Made by a program: the position numbers and the translations under genes. A stretch of 40,662 bases of DNA from a virus, in IMG/VR virus record IMGVR_UViG_3300046533_000099, positions 1 through 40,662 of that record, one strand, 5' to 3'. Positions 1 to 8,493 of this stretch are shown in pieces. The first letter of the stretch is position 1. Each line of letters begins with the position of its first letter. A model generated the notes under the pieces. That model ran no database searches. It worked only from the letters and a program-made list of their open reading frames with translations, and was not told the DNA's origin.

Positions 1-2967
1 AACGTGTGTCGTGTGGTGGTGCACCGCGTGAGTCTTCTTGGCCGTGTGATGTGCTGCGGCGTGATGATGCTTCTTCGCCGCATGGTGCGCCGTGTGGTGC
101 ACCTTTATGCCTAGGGCGTGCGCGATTGCGTCGCGCATGCTGTCAGCAATGCTCATCATCTGATGGCGAATGGCGGCGTCCTGCTTCTTCAGACCGTCGA
201 CGATGCCCTTCGCAGCGTGGATGCCCGCGCCGTACATGCTGTCGGCGACAGACTTACCGGTCGTGCTCGCCGTCTTGACTAGCGAGCCCTGCGTTTGGTT
301 TAGCTGCGATATCTGGCTCGCCGTCGCATTCACGAGAGCGTTAGCCGTGTCGCCGCCACTGTCGACGCCCGCCTGAGCGATTTGGTCGAGCAGGTCACCG
401 CGAAGACCCATCTTCCGAAGCCGGTCGATGTTCGCGGCGAATTGCTTCGCCTTCATCACCTGAGCCTGCATATTCGCGAGGACGTCGCCCGCACCGATCG
501 GCGCGCCGTTCTCACCCTGCATGACGACCGAAGCACCCTGCATGATGCCCGACGCGACGTTGTTCTTCTCGTCGGTCCAAGACTTCTGAAGGTCCTTCAG
601 GTGCGCGCTCGCCGACTTCAGGCGACCGGCGATCTTCTCGCGGTTCTTCGCGAGCTGCTCCAGTGCCTTACCGTCTCGGCGAACCGCCTTCTCGACGGCC
701 GTCGCTGCCTTCGTGTGCATCTTCGAGAGAAGCGACATTGTCTTATTCAGGGCGTTCTCAAGTTGCTTGTGCGTGCCGAGTAGACCATTCACAAGACCCT
801 GAATGATCCAGACGCCGAGCTGATGGAAGACCTTTGACGGCGACTTAATTCCGAACATGCTCTTAAACCCGGTTAGCGCGCTGTGACCAATGCCCTTAAG
901 GGTGTCGCCGACTAGGTGCCCGAACGCCTTTACGCCGTTAACCAGACCGTCAATCAGCGCCTTACCGGCGTCCCAAAGCAGCGTCCCGAAGTCACCGACT
1001 AGCCCCTTCAGGAAGCGGGTTATGTCGTCGAATGCCTGAGTGACTAGCTTCTTCAGGTCCTGCCAAGCCTTGCCCCAATGGCCCGTGATGATGTCGAGGA
1101 CAATGCCGATCACGTTTAGCACGTAGTGAATGCCGAGCGTTACGGCATTCTTTATCGCGTCCCAAACCAACATCACGGCGTCTTTGATCACGGCCCAGAT
1201 ATCAGACCAGGTCTGAGCGAGGATTTTCAGCCCGGTCTTTATCAGGTCCCAAGCCTGCTTTGCCCAAATCTCGATGATCTTCCAAGCTAGCTTCCACGCT
1301 GCGGAGAGTTCCTGAGTGTGACCCTTCCACCACGTGGTCAGGTCCTTAAAGCGAGCCTTTAGCCACTTCAGAACGTTGTTGTCGAACCACTTCACGACGG
1401 CGTGAATCGTCTTCACGCCCCACTGCCAGACGGCATGCCATGCCGCTACTGCCCCGCGCCATGCGGCGACAAAGGCGTGAGCGACGGCCGGAATGTTCTT
1501 CTGTATCCAGCCCCACACCTGCCGCCAATGCATGATGAGCATGACCAGCGATGCGACTAGCGCCATAATGCCGATGACGATCCACGTAACCGGGTTAGCG
1601 AGCATCGATGCCGTGAACTCAGCGGCGGCGATAGCGGCAGCCGTCAGACCGACGACCAGGATTCCGCCGATGACCCCGGCAAGGGCGTACGCGGCCGTCT
1701 TGTGCTTCGTAAGCCACGTGACGCCGGTCGCTAGTACGCCGATCATTTTCGTCGCGTACGGGAGTAGGACTTGACCGATCGAAATTCCGATGGCTTCCGT
1801 CGAACCCTTGAATTCGGCCATTCGCTGATTGAAGGTCTTCTGAACGTCCGCCCAACCCTCGACGCCCTTACCGCCGTCCTTCACGTGCTTCGCGATTCCG
1901 GCGACGTTGGCTTGAAAGATCTTCGCGTGAGAGCCGGTTAGCTGAAGGGCACCCATCATCGATTTGGTACCGCCAACCATTTGGGCGAGTGCACCGATAT
2001 AGGTCTTCTGATCCGGGCTTAGGTTCGCGAGTGCCTTCTGAAACTCGGTCGTGTTCTTCGAAGCCTTCTTAAGCGTGTCGATCATCACGGCACCATGCTT
2101 CGTGTGCCCCGCGATAGCGGTCGTCAGCATGTCAAGGGTCGACGCGAGACCCTTCTTACCGAGATTCTGCGAGACCTTGAAAGAGTCGAGACCGAGACCG
2201 CGCATAGCCTGAGCGGCCTTACCGGTCGGGTTCGACAGGTTGCCGATCGTCTGCCGAAGGTAGGTCGCGGCGACGTCGGCCGACGTTCCCTGACTGGTCA
2301 TGGTCGCCATAGCGCCGAGAACTTCATTCAGCCCGACACCAGCCGCCGCAGACACGGGGAGGATTTTCGACATAGAGCCCGCTAGGGCTTCCATGTTGGT
2401 TTTTCCCTCAGCCTCAGTACCGACTAGGGCGTTCATCACGTCGGTCGTGTTCTGAGTGTTCTTCGCAGCGTTCGACGACTGAAGGTTGTAAGCGTTCATA
2501 GCCGTCGTGACAGCGTCGGTCACGGTAGCCAGGTCGGCCGCGCCGACCTTCGCACCCATGGCGGATACGCGAAGGACGTCGAGTGCGTTCCGCCCATGGA
2601 ATCCCGCCGACTCGACCATGTACAGACCTGACGTCAGGTCCTTAGTCGACTCGCCGACCTGCCCCGCCATGGTCAGTACGCCACGACTCACCAGGTCCAT
2701 GTTTTTAGCGAACTCGCCCGCACCCGTGCGAACACGGGTCATCTGAGTCTGAAAGTCGGCCGCCATGTGAACCGTTTTGACGGCCGCAGCAGCCGCAGCG
2801 ACACCGACGCCGAGAAGCGCCGCCTTACCGACGGCGCCTAGCTGCTTCATCGAGCCGCCGCCTTCGCGCTCGACCTTCTTAAGCTCGGTGCGAACGCCAC
2901 GCGAAGTGGCCATAAAACCAGTCGAGTTACCTAGGAACTCGATAAAGACCGGGGGCAGCGATCCCAC
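1..2967 (-). CDS. Tape-measure protein, N-terminal 989 residues (gene continues at 40498-40382)
   Basis: Sets tail length and is ejected with DNA through the siphovirus tail. The frame runs open from a GTG at 2967 (preceded by GGGAGGG, 7 nt spacing) to base 1 and continues in frame at 40498 to a stop at 40382, giving 1027 residues. Seen: a TP901-type N-terminal half, two adjacent hydrophobic segments near residues 428-475, Trp-rich amphipathic repeats (about 480-650), a Lys/Glu-rich helical part and a very His-rich C-terminus. It follows the tail chaperone frames and the gp10-like gene and precedes the minor tail genes, the standard position. No ATG is available near the RBS. About 20 leucines are encoded by CTA, unusual for a Streptomyces-like genome. 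Function is confident from size, order and composition. Confidence 0.93.
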   Translation of the reverse strand, partial: MGSLPPVFIEFLGNSTGFMATSRGVRTELKKVEREGGGSMKQLGAVGKAALLGVGVAAAAAAVKTVHMAADFQTQMTRVRTGAGEFAKNMDLVSRGVLTMAGQVGESTKDLTSGLYMVESAGFHGRNALDVLRVSAMGAKVGAADLATVTDAVTTAMNAYNLQSSNAAKNTQNTTDVMNALVGTEAEGKTNMEALAGSMSKILPVSAAAGVGLNEVLGAMATMTSQGTSADVAATYLRQTIGNLSNPTGKAAQAMRGLGLDSFKVSQNLGKKGLASTLDMLTTAIAGHTKHGAVMIDTLKKASKNTTEFQKALANLSPDQKTYIGALAQMVGGTKSMMGALQLTGSHAKIFQANVAGIAKHVKDGGKGVEGWADVQKTFNQRMAEFKGSTEAIGISIGQVLLPYATKMIGVLATGVTWLTKHKTAAYALAGVIGGILVVGLTAAAIAAAEFTASMLANPVTWIVIGIMALVASLVMLIMHWRQVWGWIQKNIPAVAHAFVAAWRGAVAAWHAVWQWGVKTIHAVVKWFDNNVLKWLKARFKDLTTWWKGHTQELSAAWKLAWKIIEIWAKQAWDLIKTGLKILAQTWSDIWAVIKDAVMLVWDAIKNAVTLGIHYVLNVIGIVLDIITGHWGKAWQDLKKLVTQAFDDITRFLKGLVGDFGTLLWDAGKALIDGLVNGVKAFGHLVGDTLKGIGHSALTGFKSMFGIKSPSKVFHQLGVWIIQGLVNGLLGTHKQLENALNKTMSLLSKMHTKAATAVEKAVRRDGKALEQLAKNREKIAGRLKSASAHLKDLQKSWTDEKNNVASGIMQGASVVMQGENGAPIGAGDVLANMQAQVMKAKQFAANIDRLRKMGLRGDLLDQIAQAGVDSGGDTANALVNATASQISQLNQTQGSLVKTASTTGKSVADSMYGAGIHAAKGIVDGLKKQDAAIRHQMMSIADSMRDAIAHALGIKVHHTAHHAAKKHHHAAAHHTAKKTHAVHHHTTHV

Positions 2968-2982
2968 TATTAACCCTCCCTA

Positions 2983-3008
2983 GCCACCTACTCACGTGAG
3001 TAGGTGGC
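2983..3008. promoter_or_regulatory. CIR copy 1, 26-bp perfect palindrome
   Basis: Core half-site CACCTACTCAC followed by its exact reverse complement, extended by two bases on each side. It fills the gap between the tape-measure start and the stop of the upstream gp10-like gene. By analogy with phiC31 conserved inverted repeats it is a likely repressor operator. Confidence 0.85.
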
Positions 3009-3012
3009 CGAG

Positions 3013-3495
3013 TTAGAAGACTTTGGTCGCCGCGCCCCAATGCTTCTCCCATATGGCGGGCATTTTCGGTTCAGCGTTACGAACGCCCGGCTTGAAATAC
3101 GGGAACTTCGCTTCCTGCTGTGCCTTGTAAAGGTTCTGGACGTTCCCCGCACCACCGGCGAAGACAGCCGTCGACATGGCATGGAATCGGACCCGGGGGC
3201 GTCGACTCGCCTTAATCGAGCCGTACAGATGACCCGTGAAGTAACCCGGACCACCCGTGCGCGGGGAATGTTCCGGCCCGGCGACGGTCACGGCTTCGCC
3301 GGTACGGTCAGACGGTCCGCGATGATTCCAGCGTGGGGCACCCTTCATCTCTCGACGAATCGAGCGCTTCGTGACCCGCCCAACTTCCTGAAGGGCCTTG
3401 CGAGTTGCTAGGTCAACGCCCTTATCCATCATGAGTAGGGACTCAGCCGTACGCCGGTTCCCATGCACGACGGCGCTAATGAAGTCACCCGGCAT
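3013..3495 (-). CDS. HK97 gp10-like tail/neck protein
   Basis: 160 residues. Central basic region and the stretch GPGYFTGHLYGSI resemble the TGxLxxSI signature of HK97 gp10-like proteins, which act in tail completion or at the head-tail joint. ATG at 3495 has GGGAGGCG 8 nt upstream and overlaps by 11 nt the end of the second chaperone frame (stop at 3485), indicating translational coupling. Family members usually sit before the major tail protein; here the gene lies between chaperones and tape measure. It could instead be an unrelated minor tail protein; the call rests on motif and context only. Confidence 0.5.
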   Translation of the reverse strand: MPGDFISAVVHGNRRTAESLLMMDKGVDLATRKALQEVGRVTKRSIRREMKGAPRWNHRGPSDRTGEAVTVAGPEHSPRTGGPGYFTGHLYGSIKASRRPRVRFHAMSTAVFAGGAGNVQNLYKAQQEAKFPYFKPGVRNAEPKMPAIWEKHWGAATKVF

Positions 3496-3733
3496 TCTTG
3501 TTCGCCTCCCGCTCTTCGAGCGTCTTACGCACCTTCTCGACCGTGTTGTCGACGGCTAGCAACCAATCGAGTTCGACGGCCGATTCGTCGTCGAGTTCGG
3601 ACGGGCGACAGTGCAGCATCGTGCACAGTCGCCACGTCCGATATTCCTCCGACGGATACTCGGAAGGGTCGTATCTGTCGCCCCCCTCCAGCGCCGACGC
3701 TAGGCGACGGAGGGCTCGATAGGGGACGCCGGG
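3485..3733 (-). CDS. Tail assembly chaperone, downstream frame (gpT-like, via -1 frameshift)
   Basis: An open frame without its own start codon, in the -1 frame of the upstream chaperone, from just after a TGA at 3736-3734 to a TGA at 3487-3485 (82 residues). It encodes an acidic, Glu-rich helical peptide with RTWRLCTMLHCRPSELDDE in the middle, typical of the T extension of lambda-type G/GT chaperones, which hold the tape measure during tail assembly. Slippage must occur between 3733 and the upstream TAG (3702-3700); the codons TCC CCT at 3726-3721 are the most plausible site, though not a textbook slippery heptamer. Expected fusion about 220 residues. Confidence 0.7.
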   Translation of the reverse strand, partial: PGVPYRALRRLASALEGGDRYDPSEYPSEEYRTWRLCTMLHCRPSELDDESAVELDWLLAVDNTVEKVRKTLEEREANKNAG

Positions 3734-4143
3734 TCAGGGGTCGGATCGAAGTCGGGCATGAGTTCCTGCATGTACGGCGAGGTAGCCGCGCGAAGGGCGT
3801 CGAGGTCACGGCCGGGCAGGTCCTGACAGCCGTCGGCCGACACGGGGAACTCATACGACCAGCCACGGACGGCCGCAACGATAAGGGCGTCGTTCAGGTC
3901 TTCGAGTAGGTCGAATGCCTCGCCCATGCCGGAAGCGATCTTCAGTTGCTGGTCGGGGGTGAGTTCCTTACCGCCCGACTTCTGAGCCTCAGCGACGGCT
4001 CCGGCGAAGGCAGGCATACCGGCGAGGGTCGTCTGAATCCGCTTAATCGGTCGGCGCTGTCGCTCGGTCACGTCGGCGACGGGGCGAAGGTCGGCCCAAC
4101 CACCGGACGGCAGGGAAACGCGAGTAGGGGCTAGCTCAGTCAT
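3700..4143 (-). CDS. Tail assembly chaperone, upstream frame (gpG-like)
   Basis: 147 residues, directly after the major tail protein with a TAATG stop/start overlap. Sequence is helical and acidic (LTPDQQLKIASGMGEAFD) and ends in a Pro/Asp-rich tail. Position between major tail protein and tape measure, together with the overlapping -1 frame downstream, identifies the G component of the G/GT pair. Chaperone G and the frameshifted GT fusion normally coat the tape measure and are absent from the virion. Start ATG at 4143 is fixed by the overlap. Confidence 0.75.
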   Translation of the reverse strand: MTELAPTRVSLPSGGWADLRPVADVTERQRRPIKRIQTTLAGMPAFAGAVAEAQKSGGKELTPDQQLKIASGMGEAFDLLEDLNDALIVAAVRGWSYEFPVSADGCQDLPGRDLDALRAATSPYMQELMPDFDPTPDPASPIEPSVA

Positions 4144-5108
4144 TACTTGTAAGTTCCTGACGTAACGGCGTTCTGAATGGTGACCTTCACGGGCGAGAAA
4201 CCACCGGACGCGCCGATGTCAGTCGAGTTCGCGAGGGCTTCGAAAGTGATCGGAATCTCGACGAAGTCCTTACCGCGCGAAATATCAGCCGCCGAGTAAG
4301 CGACCTTCGTCATGTGCAACTTCACCTGAGTCGCCGCAGCACCGGCACCCTGCGAGAAGTTGAAGTCAAGCGCGGGCTGAACCTGCGTCAGGTAGTTAGT
4401 CAGCTGAGAGTCGTCTTCCATGATCAGAGTCATCTTCCCGTCGACAGTGACGGGACCCGACCACAGGTTCGTGGGTGCCTGAGTACCGTCGACGGTATTC
4501 ATGATGGACACCGGCCGCTTAATGCTCACCTCAGCGTCGAGGACACCAGCCTGAGTGACGCCGCCAATCTGCGCGACACCCAACCATGCAGGCTGAACCT
4601 GAACGGCCGTGAACGACGCCGTCGGAAGGGAAGCGGTAACCGACCCGAAGGTCGTCGCCTTCGCCGAGTAGGTCAACAGACCGTCGGCGTTGAACTTCAG
4701 GCTTAGCTCACTGAACTTCGCACCGGCGTACGCCCGGGTAGCGACGGAGTATGTGTCGGTCAGGGTGTACGACGGGGGCTGTCCGGTACCCGTGTTGAGT
4801 ACGGCGACGGCATGCGTGAACGGGGCAGAAGCGCCGGTCGTAGTCAGGTCGCCGAGAATGCCGGTAACCAGCCACCCGAGCGTGTCGGGGAACACGTCGC
4901 CGTCGAAGTCAACGGTCGCCGTAACCGGACCCGCAACCTTGTTGTAGGTCTCGACCATGGACCCGCGCCACCCCTTGTCATCCAGGAGTACGACGCTGTC
5001 CTTCGGCGTGATGTTGGTGACGGGTATAAACGCCGTCGGCGGTACAGCGGTACCGAAGGTGGCTTCCTTCGCGATACCGAGAAAACTGAGAATTGAAGAC
5101 TTAGGCAT
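4143..5108 (-). CDS. Major tail tube protein
   Basis: 321 residues, rich in Thr, Val, Ala and Gly with alternating beta pattern, as in tail tube subunits that stack as hexamers around the tape measure. The N-terminus (SSILSFLGIAKEATFGTAV) matches the common actinophage tail tube opening. ATG at 5108 overlaps the previous stop as TAATG; the stop overlaps the chaperone start in the same way. The long C-terminal half may hold an extra Ig-like domain, but I see no clear boundary. Identification rests on the N-terminal motif, length and gene order. Confidence 0.85.
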   Translation of the reverse strand: MPKSSILSFLGIAKEATFGTAVPPTAFIPVTNITPKDSVVLLDDKGWRGSMVETYNKVAGPVTATVDFDGDVFPDTLGWLVTGILGDLTTTGASAPFTHAVAVLNTGTGQPPSYTLTDTYSVATRAYAGAKFSELSLKFNADGLLTYSAKATTFGSVTASLPTASFTAVQVQPAWLGVAQIGGVTQAGVLDAEVSIKRPVSIMNTVDGTQAPTNLWSGPVTVDGKMTLIMEDDSQLTNYLTQVQPALDFNFSQGAGAAATQVKLHMTKVAYSAADISRGKDFVEIPITFEALANSTDIGASGGFSPVKVTIQNAVTSGTYK

Positions 5109-5341
5109 TAGGCACCCTTCGGGGCGTCGACGGCCGGGGCGGGCTCAGCCGGGGCAGAATCGGTCTTCGCCGGGGCGGGCTCAGCCTTCGCCGGGGCGGG
5201 GGCAGGGGCGGACGTGTCGACGGCTTCCCATCGGCCGTCTTCCGGCTCGACGTACCACTCGACGCAATCGCCGGGGCGAACCTCACGGCCGATGCCCGGG
5301 TAATACCGCTCATCCGAGCCCGTGTAGGTGTAAGCAGCCAC
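5108..5341 (-). CDS. Small structural-module protein with Pro/Ala-rich tail
   Basis: 77 residues from a GTG start at 5341 with AAAGGAT upstream. Residues 1-40 form a compact aromatic segment (YYPGIGREVRPGDCVEWYVE); the rest is a low-complexity run of Ala, Pro, Lys and Glu built from imperfect DNA repeats. It lies between the tail terminator-like gene (1-nt gap) and the major tail gene (TAATG overlap), so it is expressed with the head-tail joining genes. No function recognised; a minor virion or joint protein with a flexible tether is a guess from position. Confidence 0.6.
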   Translation of the reverse strand: MAAYTYTGSDERYYPGIGREVRPGDCVEWYVEPEDGRWEAVDTSAPAPAPAKAEPAPAKTDSAPAEPAPAVDAPKGA

Positions 5342-5342
5342 G

Positions 5343-5807
5343 TTAAATCCTTTGGTAGCACTCGACTTCGAGAGTTGCGCACGCGTGAAAACCGGCGTGC
5401 GCGTCGTCCCAATCGACTTCGGTCAGGTCGGTAATCGGCTTCGCGACGACGACAGCGCCGCCGAGAGTCGGATCGGAACGGACAACGGAGATGATCGACT
5501 CGACGAGACTCGACGCCCGTAGATAGGTCGCCTGAGCGTCGTCGCCGCCCCGGTACACATCGACGATCACCTCGACCGTGTATCGCTCTTCGAGCCATCC
5601 CGCACCGCCCGACCCGACCATCGAATTCACGCCGAGACGGCGGTGAACCTTCCCGACCGACACAATGTCGTCGGGCTGATTGGGTCCGGGCACGTCGTAA
5701 CAGACGAGAAGGCTCGACCGGGGGCTGTTCGGGTCCGGCGTTAGCTGAGCGGTAAGCGTGTTGAACAGATATGCCCGTGCGGCCGGGGCAGAAGACGAAG
5801 GGATCAT
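5343..5807 (-). CDS. Tail terminator / tail-completion-like protein
   Basis: 154 residues. Start ATG at 5807 overlaps the upstream connector stop (TAATG); a longer frame to 5951 is open but would lie inside the connector gene. The sequence alternates beta strands with helices (RYTVEVIVDVYRGGDDA, ATLEVECYQRI), as in gpU or HK97 tail terminator folds that cap the tail tube and join it to the head. Its place directly after the gp6-like connector and before the tail tube supports this; similarity is too weak to exclude another head-tail joining role. Confidence 0.55.
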   Translation of the reverse strand: MIPSSSAPAARAYLFNTLTAQLTPDPNSPRSSLLVCYDVPGPNQPDDIVSVGKVHRRLGVNSMVGSGGAGWLEERYTVEVIVDVYRGGDDAQATYLRASSLVESIISVVRSDPTLGGAVVVAKPITDLTEVDWDDAHAGFHACATLEVECYQRI

Positions 5808-6691
5808 TAGGCAATTCCCGGGGGGCGTCGGAACGGGTGCCACAATTCGAGGACACGGGTCGGCAGGGCGAAGCCGGTCGGAATGAAGTGCTCGCCGCCG
5901 TCTCCAGCGCCGCCGAACTTCGGACGGCCGCCCTGTTGCGTGAGCTGCCACAGATGACGCACTAGCTCTAGTACGCCGAGACGGATCGAATAGGGGACGG
6001 TCGAGCGACCGGCCGTGTAAACGACCTTCACGTTCTTCACGCCTTCGGCGAAGTCGACAGCGTCACCGCTGAAGGTGCGTCGGGTTAGCACGCCGGTCCC
6101 GTAGTCGACCGTGTAGGCGAACGCCGACGACACGCCCCCGCCTAGGGGCGACTCGGTCAGCACGAACGACCCAAGCCCGTAGAACTCGGTCACTGACAGA
6201 ACCGACTTCACGGGAAGCCAGTCAGGCACGATGGACGGAACGCCGCCGTCGAGGTACTGCGTATGAGTCTCAGGGATGAACGGGCCGCAATGGTCGCGGG
6301 CGAGATCTGCGGCGGCGAGAATGAAGCCCTGAAGTTCGTCATCCTGCCGAGTGTCGGTCGGCGTGATGTTCAGGTGCGCCTTCACTGAGGCGAGGTCGAC
6401 GAGTTGCTCGACGCCGACGGCGCGAACCTGAAACTGAGTCTCGCTCGACCAGACAACGCCGGTTCCGGTCGCCGTCCATCGGACCAGCCACACACCGGCG
6501 ACCGAGACGGACGGCACGACGGCCGTGTACGCCCCGCTAACGGGTCCCGAGACCGTAGGCGAGGTAGTCGCCCCGTTCGGGTCCGTGACGGTCACAGAGA
6601 CCGTTACAGCGCCGCTAGGGGCTCCCCCGTTGTCGGCGACCGGCACGGCGCTTACGGCGACGTCCTGCCCCGCGAAGTAGATCAGCGACAC
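5807..6691 (-). CDS. Head-tail connector, gp6-like, with N-terminal Ig-like domain
   Basis: 294 residues from a GTG at 6691 with AAGGGG upstream. The C-terminal part (from about residue 95, LVDLASVKAHLNI...DDELQGFILAA) is the typical start of HK97 gp6-type connectors, which form the ring below the portal. Residues 1-90 are Thr/Val/Ser-rich with GxY and WT motifs of an immunoglobulin-like beta sandwich, so this is a fusion of an Ig-like domain and a connector. It lies two genes after the capsid, as expected. Such Ig-like domains on virions often bind surface carbohydrates; here that is inference. Confidence 0.75.
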   Translation of the reverse strand: MSLIYFAGQDVAVSAVPVADNGGAPSGAVTVSVTVTDPNGATTSPTVSGPVSGAYTAVVPSVSVAGVWLVRWTATGTGVVWSSETQFQVRAVGVEQLVDLASVKAHLNITPTDTRQDDELQGFILAAADLARDHCGPFIPETHTQYLDGGVPSIVPDWLPVKSVLSVTEFYGLGSFVLTESPLGGGVSSAFAYTVDYGTGVLTRRTFSGDAVDFAEGVKNVKVVYTAGRSTVPYSIRLGVLELVRHLWQLTQQGGRPKFGGAGDGGEHFIPTGFALPTRVLELWHPFRRPPGIA

Positions 6692-6705
6692 GGAAGCCCC
6701 TTCGG

Positions 6706-7029
6706 CTAGCTAGCGCGACGGACCGAAGCCCGGAAGACGGAACCCGGCTCGCCGAAGTCGGCGACCAGACGGAAGAAACGGCCCGTTAGGCGCGTCTCTG
6801 ACGTGTTCCGGTACTGGACCGGCCGGGGCAGAAGAACGGCGCTTCCAGCGGCGTCTATGGCTTCCTCGAAGCCGACGCTCGGCTGTACGCCGTTGAAGCT
6901 GTAGAGAAGGCGAACCGAATCGAAGCCGTCGCTCTCAATCCATTCACCGGTAAAGGTGCCGTTCTCGTCGAGCACGGCGTCGACCTCGACGGCGATATCG
7001 GAACGAACGGCAGGCTTAGCGGGTGGCAA
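6706..7029 (-). CDS. Uncharacterised head-module protein
   Basis: 107 residues starting at TTG 7029 with AGGAGAG 5 nt upstream; no ATG or GTG fits the RBS better. Predicted mostly beta strand (FDSVRLLYSF, RLTGRFFRLVADFG). It sits between the major capsid gene and the connector, where head decoration or head-completion proteins are often encoded, but no family is recognised. CIR copy 2 separates it from the capsid gene. Confidence 0.6.
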   Translation of the reverse strand: MPPAKPAVRSDIAVEVDAVLDENGTFTGEWIESDGFDSVRLLYSFNGVQPSVGFEEAIDAAGSAVLLPRPVQYRNTSETRLTGRFFRLVADFGEPGSVFRASVRRAS

Positions 7030-7050
7030 AGACTCTCCTAGGGTTGGACC

Positions 7051-7082
7051 GGGGGCACCTACTCACGTGAGTAAGTGCCCCC
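7051..7082. promoter_or_regulatory. CIR copy 2, extended 32-bp palindrome (GTAAGTG variant)
   Basis: Core 7056-7077 with one change in the right arm (GTAAGTG for GTAGGTG), extended by five G and five C on the outside. Lies just after the capsid stop on the minus strand; the extension also allows a stable RNA hairpin. Confidence 0.85.
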
Positions 7083-7096
7083 AATCACGGGGCGAA

Positions 7097-8425
7097 CTAG
7101 AACGTCGGGGCGATCAGACCAGTACCCTGGATAAGCGCGATGCTCTGGGGATAGCGTCCGGCCTGGAACGACGCGTAGTTGTACAGACGGATGAAGACCG
7201 ACAGGTTCTGAGCGAACGTCTGCTGGAACGCCTCAGCGCGAACGTTGCCTTCCCACAGCATCAGGTCGGCCATGCGCGCGATGATGATCACGTCTTCGGT
7301 ACCGGCGCCGTTCGTGGTGGTAATACCGGCGTCGACGTACACGGGCAGACCCTGAAGCTGACCGACGTAACCCTGAGCGGCGACGTCACCGGCCGCCGCA
7401 AGGTTGTTCATCGGGGAACCGGCCGAAGGGGTGACCAGCGGGCGACCCTGACCGTCGGCACCGGCGAGGAAGTACGCCCACCGGCGCGGGTGCATCACGA
7501 TCGTGTCCGGGGGCAGGAACCGCGAAGTGTGCACGGTCTGAATCGCACCGGCGATCTTCGAGTAAAGCTTCGCGATCGTCGGCGCGCCATCGACGTACGA
7601 CACGGCGTTGATACCGGCGAGCTTCGTAATACCGGTCAGGTTGCCCGCACCACCCGCAGCGGCGAGAACCTGAGCATTCAGCTTCTGCGCGTAGTCGCCC
7701 GCGAGGTCGGAAAGAACGACCTGGTCGATGTTCAGCGGCGACTGTTCGAGCAGCTGAAGCGAAATGGTCTGGCCACCCGCAATGGTCACGACCGGGCTCG
7801 AAATGCTGGTCGTGGTCAGGTCGGTGTTCTGAACGGCCGTGTTCTGCGTGGTCTGCTGAGCGACAGCGGTACCGGTCGCGACCTTCGGAATGTTGATCGC
7901 GTCAGTACCGGCCGGAAGCGCGAAGGTCGGCGTCAGGTTCGCGGTAATGCGAGCCGGACGGGCGAGCTTCACGAACTCCTGCTCTAGCCACAGGGGCGGA
8001 ACGAACTCGCCACCCGCACCGTTCACGGTCGTAATGGCTCGCTTCTCAGCGTCGGCGCGCATGCGGTCGTTGCGAGTCAGTCGCTCGGACGCGTCGCGAT
8101 CACCCTTGTTGCGCGCAAGGTGAAGGTCTCGGAAATAAGACCGACCGCCAACGTCGTTGCGGTAGATCTCAGGCTCGCTAGTGACCTTCACGGAACCGGC
8201 GTAGCGCTTCGCGACGTCGGCCGCCTTCTCGTCGGCGCGAATCTGCGCGTCGAGTTCCTCGATACGCGCGTCGAACTCGCGAACCTCGGTCTCTAGCTTG
8301 TCGAACTCCGACTTCTCGTCGTCGGACAGGCCGCGCTTCTCGGTCTTCGCGGTCTCTAGCATCGCGTCGAGCTTCGAACGGGCCTCGGTGCGATTGGCGA
8401 TAACGCCGTTAATCACATCACGCAT
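7097..8425 (-). CDS. Major capsid protein, HK97 fold, with N-terminal scaffold domain
   Basis: 442 residues. ATG at 8425 (MRDVINGVIANRTEARSKL) has AGGAG 8-9 nt upstream; the frame is open to 8485 only because it reads through the CIR. Residues 1-75 are a Lys/Glu-rich coiled coil, the HK97 delta domain that scaffolds prohead assembly and is removed by the protease encoded next door. The rest has HK97 features: LWLEQEFVKLARPARI, a long E-loop/P-domain region and IIARMADLMLWEGNVRAEAF near the C-terminus. Forms the icosahedral shell. High confidence from length, domain order and neighbours. Confidence 0.93.
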   Translation of the reverse strand: MRDVINGVIANRTEARSKLDAMLETAKTEKRGLSDDEKSEFDKLETEVREFDARIEELDAQIRADEKAADVAKRYAGSVKVTSEPEIYRNDVGGRSYFRDLHLARNKGDRDASERLTRNDRMRADAEKRAITTVNGAGGEFVPPLWLEQEFVKLARPARITANLTPTFALPAGTDAINIPKVATGTAVAQQTTQNTAVQNTDLTTTSISSPVVTIAGGQTISLQLLEQSPLNIDQVVLSDLAGDYAQKLNAQVLAAAGGAGNLTGITKLAGINAVSYVDGAPTIAKLYSKIAGAIQTVHTSRFLPPDTIVMHPRRWAYFLAGADGQGRPLVTPSAGSPMNNLAAAGDVAAQGYVGQLQGLPVYVDAGITTTNGAGTEDVIIIARMADLMLWEGNVRAEAFQQTFAQNLSVFIRLYNYASFQAGRYPQSIALIQGTGLIAPTF

Positions 8426-8459
8426 GGGTGAGGTACTCCTGTTTTGGGCATGGCGGAAG

Positions 8460-8481
8460 CACCTACTCACGTGAGTAGGTG
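8460..8481. promoter_or_regulatory. CIR copy 3
   Basis: Exact 22-bp core between the prohead protease stop and the capsid start. Confidence 0.85.
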
Positions 8482-8493
8482 GCACCGAAGGGG

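Noticed and set aside
5130-5215. Direct GC-rich repeats as a mobile or regulatory element
   Set aside because: They simply encode the Ala/Pro linker of the 77-residue protein; a similar linker occurs in the endolysin.
6956-7987. 343-codon plus-strand ORF
   Set aside because: Antisense to the capsid gene and very Arg-rich; a GC-codon shadow.
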